Assembly: GCA_937906975.1 (NCBI GenBank)
Contig: CALCUN010000049.1
Span: forward strand, 1-7,809
Reading direction: 5' to 3'
DNA from: an uncultured Bacteroidales bacterium
GTDB taxonomy: Bacteria > Bacteroidota > Bacteroidia > Bacteroidales > P3
DNA length: 7,809 nt
Part shown: positions 6,814-7,809 of the stretch, piece after piece
Layout: each line of letters opens with the position of its first letter
Position numbering within the stretch: position 1 is the stretch's first letter
The notes under the pieces: generated by a model
Database searches by the model: none
What the model was told of the DNA's origin: nothing
What the model saw: the letters and a program-made list of their open reading frames with translations, nothing else
Position numbers and translations under genes: made by a program

Positions 6814-7728
6814 TTACTTTATTATAACAATTTTCTTTGTTGGATTGTTTCCTGCTTTTACGAAATAGACTCCTGAATTTAATCCTTTATTGCTCACTTT
6901 GCGTCCTTCAATATCGAATATATTTACTTCGCAATTTTCACATCCTTCTACAAGGATTTCATCGTTTAAAACTCTTATAGTAATGTTTGGGTTTTCTAAA
7001 TCTTCCAAAGAATTGTTTCCTCCACTATTGCCATAATTTGTTAAACTTACTGTATTTCCTCCGCTAACGTTTAATATGCCGTCGCATTGTATGCCGTCGT
7101 CTGATGTTCCGCTTATATTAACCGAGCCACTCTCCATAAGAAAATACTGATTACAAGAAATTCCATCTCCTTGTGCCGATGTTACGTTTATGGTTGCGTC
7201 TTTTACAGAAAGATATTCGCCTGATTTAATTGCGTGTTTTTTGTTTCCAATTACGTTTAGCGTACCTTGTTGCGAAAATTCTGGGTGTCCTTTTACGTAA
7301 AAGCATCCTTTTTGAGAGCCATTCGCCGCATCAACAAGTGTATTTGTTGTTTCTGCAAGAACTTTTACTTTAATTCGTTTGCCATTTTCTACATGTATTG
7401 CTGCACCGCTATTAACTGGATTTAGGTTTGTAAGATTAAGATTATCCAATTCAAGAGTGGCTTTGTAAGAGCCTGACATATAGAATTCGCCATCAGAAGA
7501 CGTTCCGCTAAGTCTGTAAGTTATTTCTTCCGATACTTCACTGCTTTGAGCAAGTGAAACGTGTGCTCCGCTAATTGTTGTTGTTATGTATTGAGAAATG
7601 TTATCTGCAACAACAACTGTGGCAATAGTGTCATTATAGGTAACGCTTACTGTGTTGTTGCTTAGGGTTTGTGCTCCAACTAATGTTGTCATTACAAGAA
7701 GCAGAAAGAATGTAGTGATTTTCTTCAT
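6814..7728 (-). CDS. Exported Cthe_2159-like carbohydrate-binding domain protein with T9SS sorting domain
   Basis: This is a complete 304-residue protein. Residues 1-19 are a signal peptide (MKKI, hydrophobic core FFLLLVMTTLV, cut after GA19). Residues about 65-235 resemble the Cthe_2159-type carbohydrate-binding domain (PF14262-like): YRLSGTSSDGEFYMSG, LELDNLNLTN, GAAIHVENGKRIKVKV, then beta-helix-like rungs HAIKSGEYLSVKDATINV, GDGISCNQYFLMESGSVNI and DDGIQCDGILNVSGG. The founding family member is a calcium-bound parallel beta-helix that binds pectic polymers. The acidic GDGI/DDGI turns here could bind metal, but the sugar ligand cannot be read from sequence. Residues about 248-304 are a T9SS type A sorting domain (EVNIFDIEGRKV, GVYFVK, TKKIVIIK), which implies outer-membrane translocation and cleavage or anchoring. 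A CENC motif (C263, C266) sits at its edge. The protein is short for this family, with room for only one compact helix. Start 7728 is chosen because the signal peptide begins there; an ATG at 7735 is out of frame. Transcription ends at the hairpin just downstream. Confidence 0.85.
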   Translation of the reverse strand: MKKITTFFLLLVMTTLVGAQTLSNNTVSVTYNDTIATVVVADNISQYITTTISGAHVSLAQSSEVSEEITYRLSGTSSDGEFYMSGSYKATLELDNLNLTNLNPVNSGAAIHVENGKRIKVKVLAETTNTLVDAANGSQKGCFYVKGHPEFSQQGTLNVIGNKKHAIKSGEYLSVKDATINVTSAQGDGISCNQYFLMESGSVNISGTSDDGIQCDGILNVSGGNTVSLTNYGNSGGNNSLEDLENPNITIRVLNDEILVEGCENCEVNIFDIEGRKVSNKGLNSGVYFVKAGNNPTKKIVIIK

Positions 7729-7768
7729 ATTTCATTTTATATTTTTAAAAATAAGGTCTAATGGTCAA

Positions 7769-7783
7769 ATTTCATGATGAAAT
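7769..7783. promoter_or_regulatory. Short dyad upstream of the beta-helix gene
   Basis: ATTTCAT-G-ATGAAAT is a perfect 7-base inverted repeat with a one-base centre, 41-55 bases before the ATG at 7728. It could be an operator or chance in AT-rich DNA. No convincing promoter is seen in 7729-7809: a TATTTTTA (7753-7746) is one base off the -7 consensus, but the nearest TTTG (7769-7766) is only 12 bases away, which is too close. The real promoter may lie right of the window. Confidence 0.3.
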
Positions 7784-7809
7784 CTCTGTAATTTACTGAT
7801 TATTATTAT

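Noticed and set aside
1..7809. tRNA, rRNA, insertion sequence or attachment site
   Set aside because: No cloverleaf-like, rRNA-like, transposase-like or terminal inverted repeat sequence was seen on either strand. Coding sequence fills almost all of the window.

Overview
The window looks like Bacteroidota DNA, most likely from an AT-rich member of the Bacteroidales. Three things support this. One protein ends in a recognisable type IX secretion (T9SS) type A C-terminal sorting domain. The best promoter matches the Bacteroidota pattern (TAnnTTTG with an upstream TTG) rather than the TTGACA/TATAAT pattern. Neither gene has a clear Shine-Dalgarno sequence. Both genes lie on the minus strand, so the window reads right to left.

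Layout from right to left: 7729-7809 is a short AT-rich upstream region with a small dyad. 7728-6814 encodes a 304-residue exported protein with a right-handed beta-helix-like, Cthe_2159-type carbohydrate-binding region and a T9SS sorting tail. 6813-6624 is an intergenic region with a perfect 15-bp hairpin (probable terminator), then a good Bacteroidota promoter. From 6623 to the left edge a single uninterrupted reading frame of at least 2,207 codons fills 85% of the window and is still open at base 1. It encodes a giant surface protein: signal peptide, one N-terminal beta-rich domain, then fibronectin type III (Fn3)-like domains alternating with seven choice-of-anchor J / cleaved-adhesin-like domains. 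It ends inside the eighth Fn3-like domain, so its C-terminus, expected to carry its own T9SS sorting signal, is outside the window.

Both proteins look like exported, surface-displayed or secreted products that could act in adhesion or carbohydrate binding. They are probably separate transcripts, because a terminator and a promoter lie between them. The most interesting points are signs of built-in variability in the giant gene. A G8 tract in codons 60-63 would truncate the protein on gain or loss of one base. An A9 tract lies between the two promoter boxes. A recent in-frame tandem duplication (843-bp period, 35-bp exact repeat) could delete or amplify exactly one 281-residue module. No RNA genes, insertion sequences or CRISPR arrays were seen.
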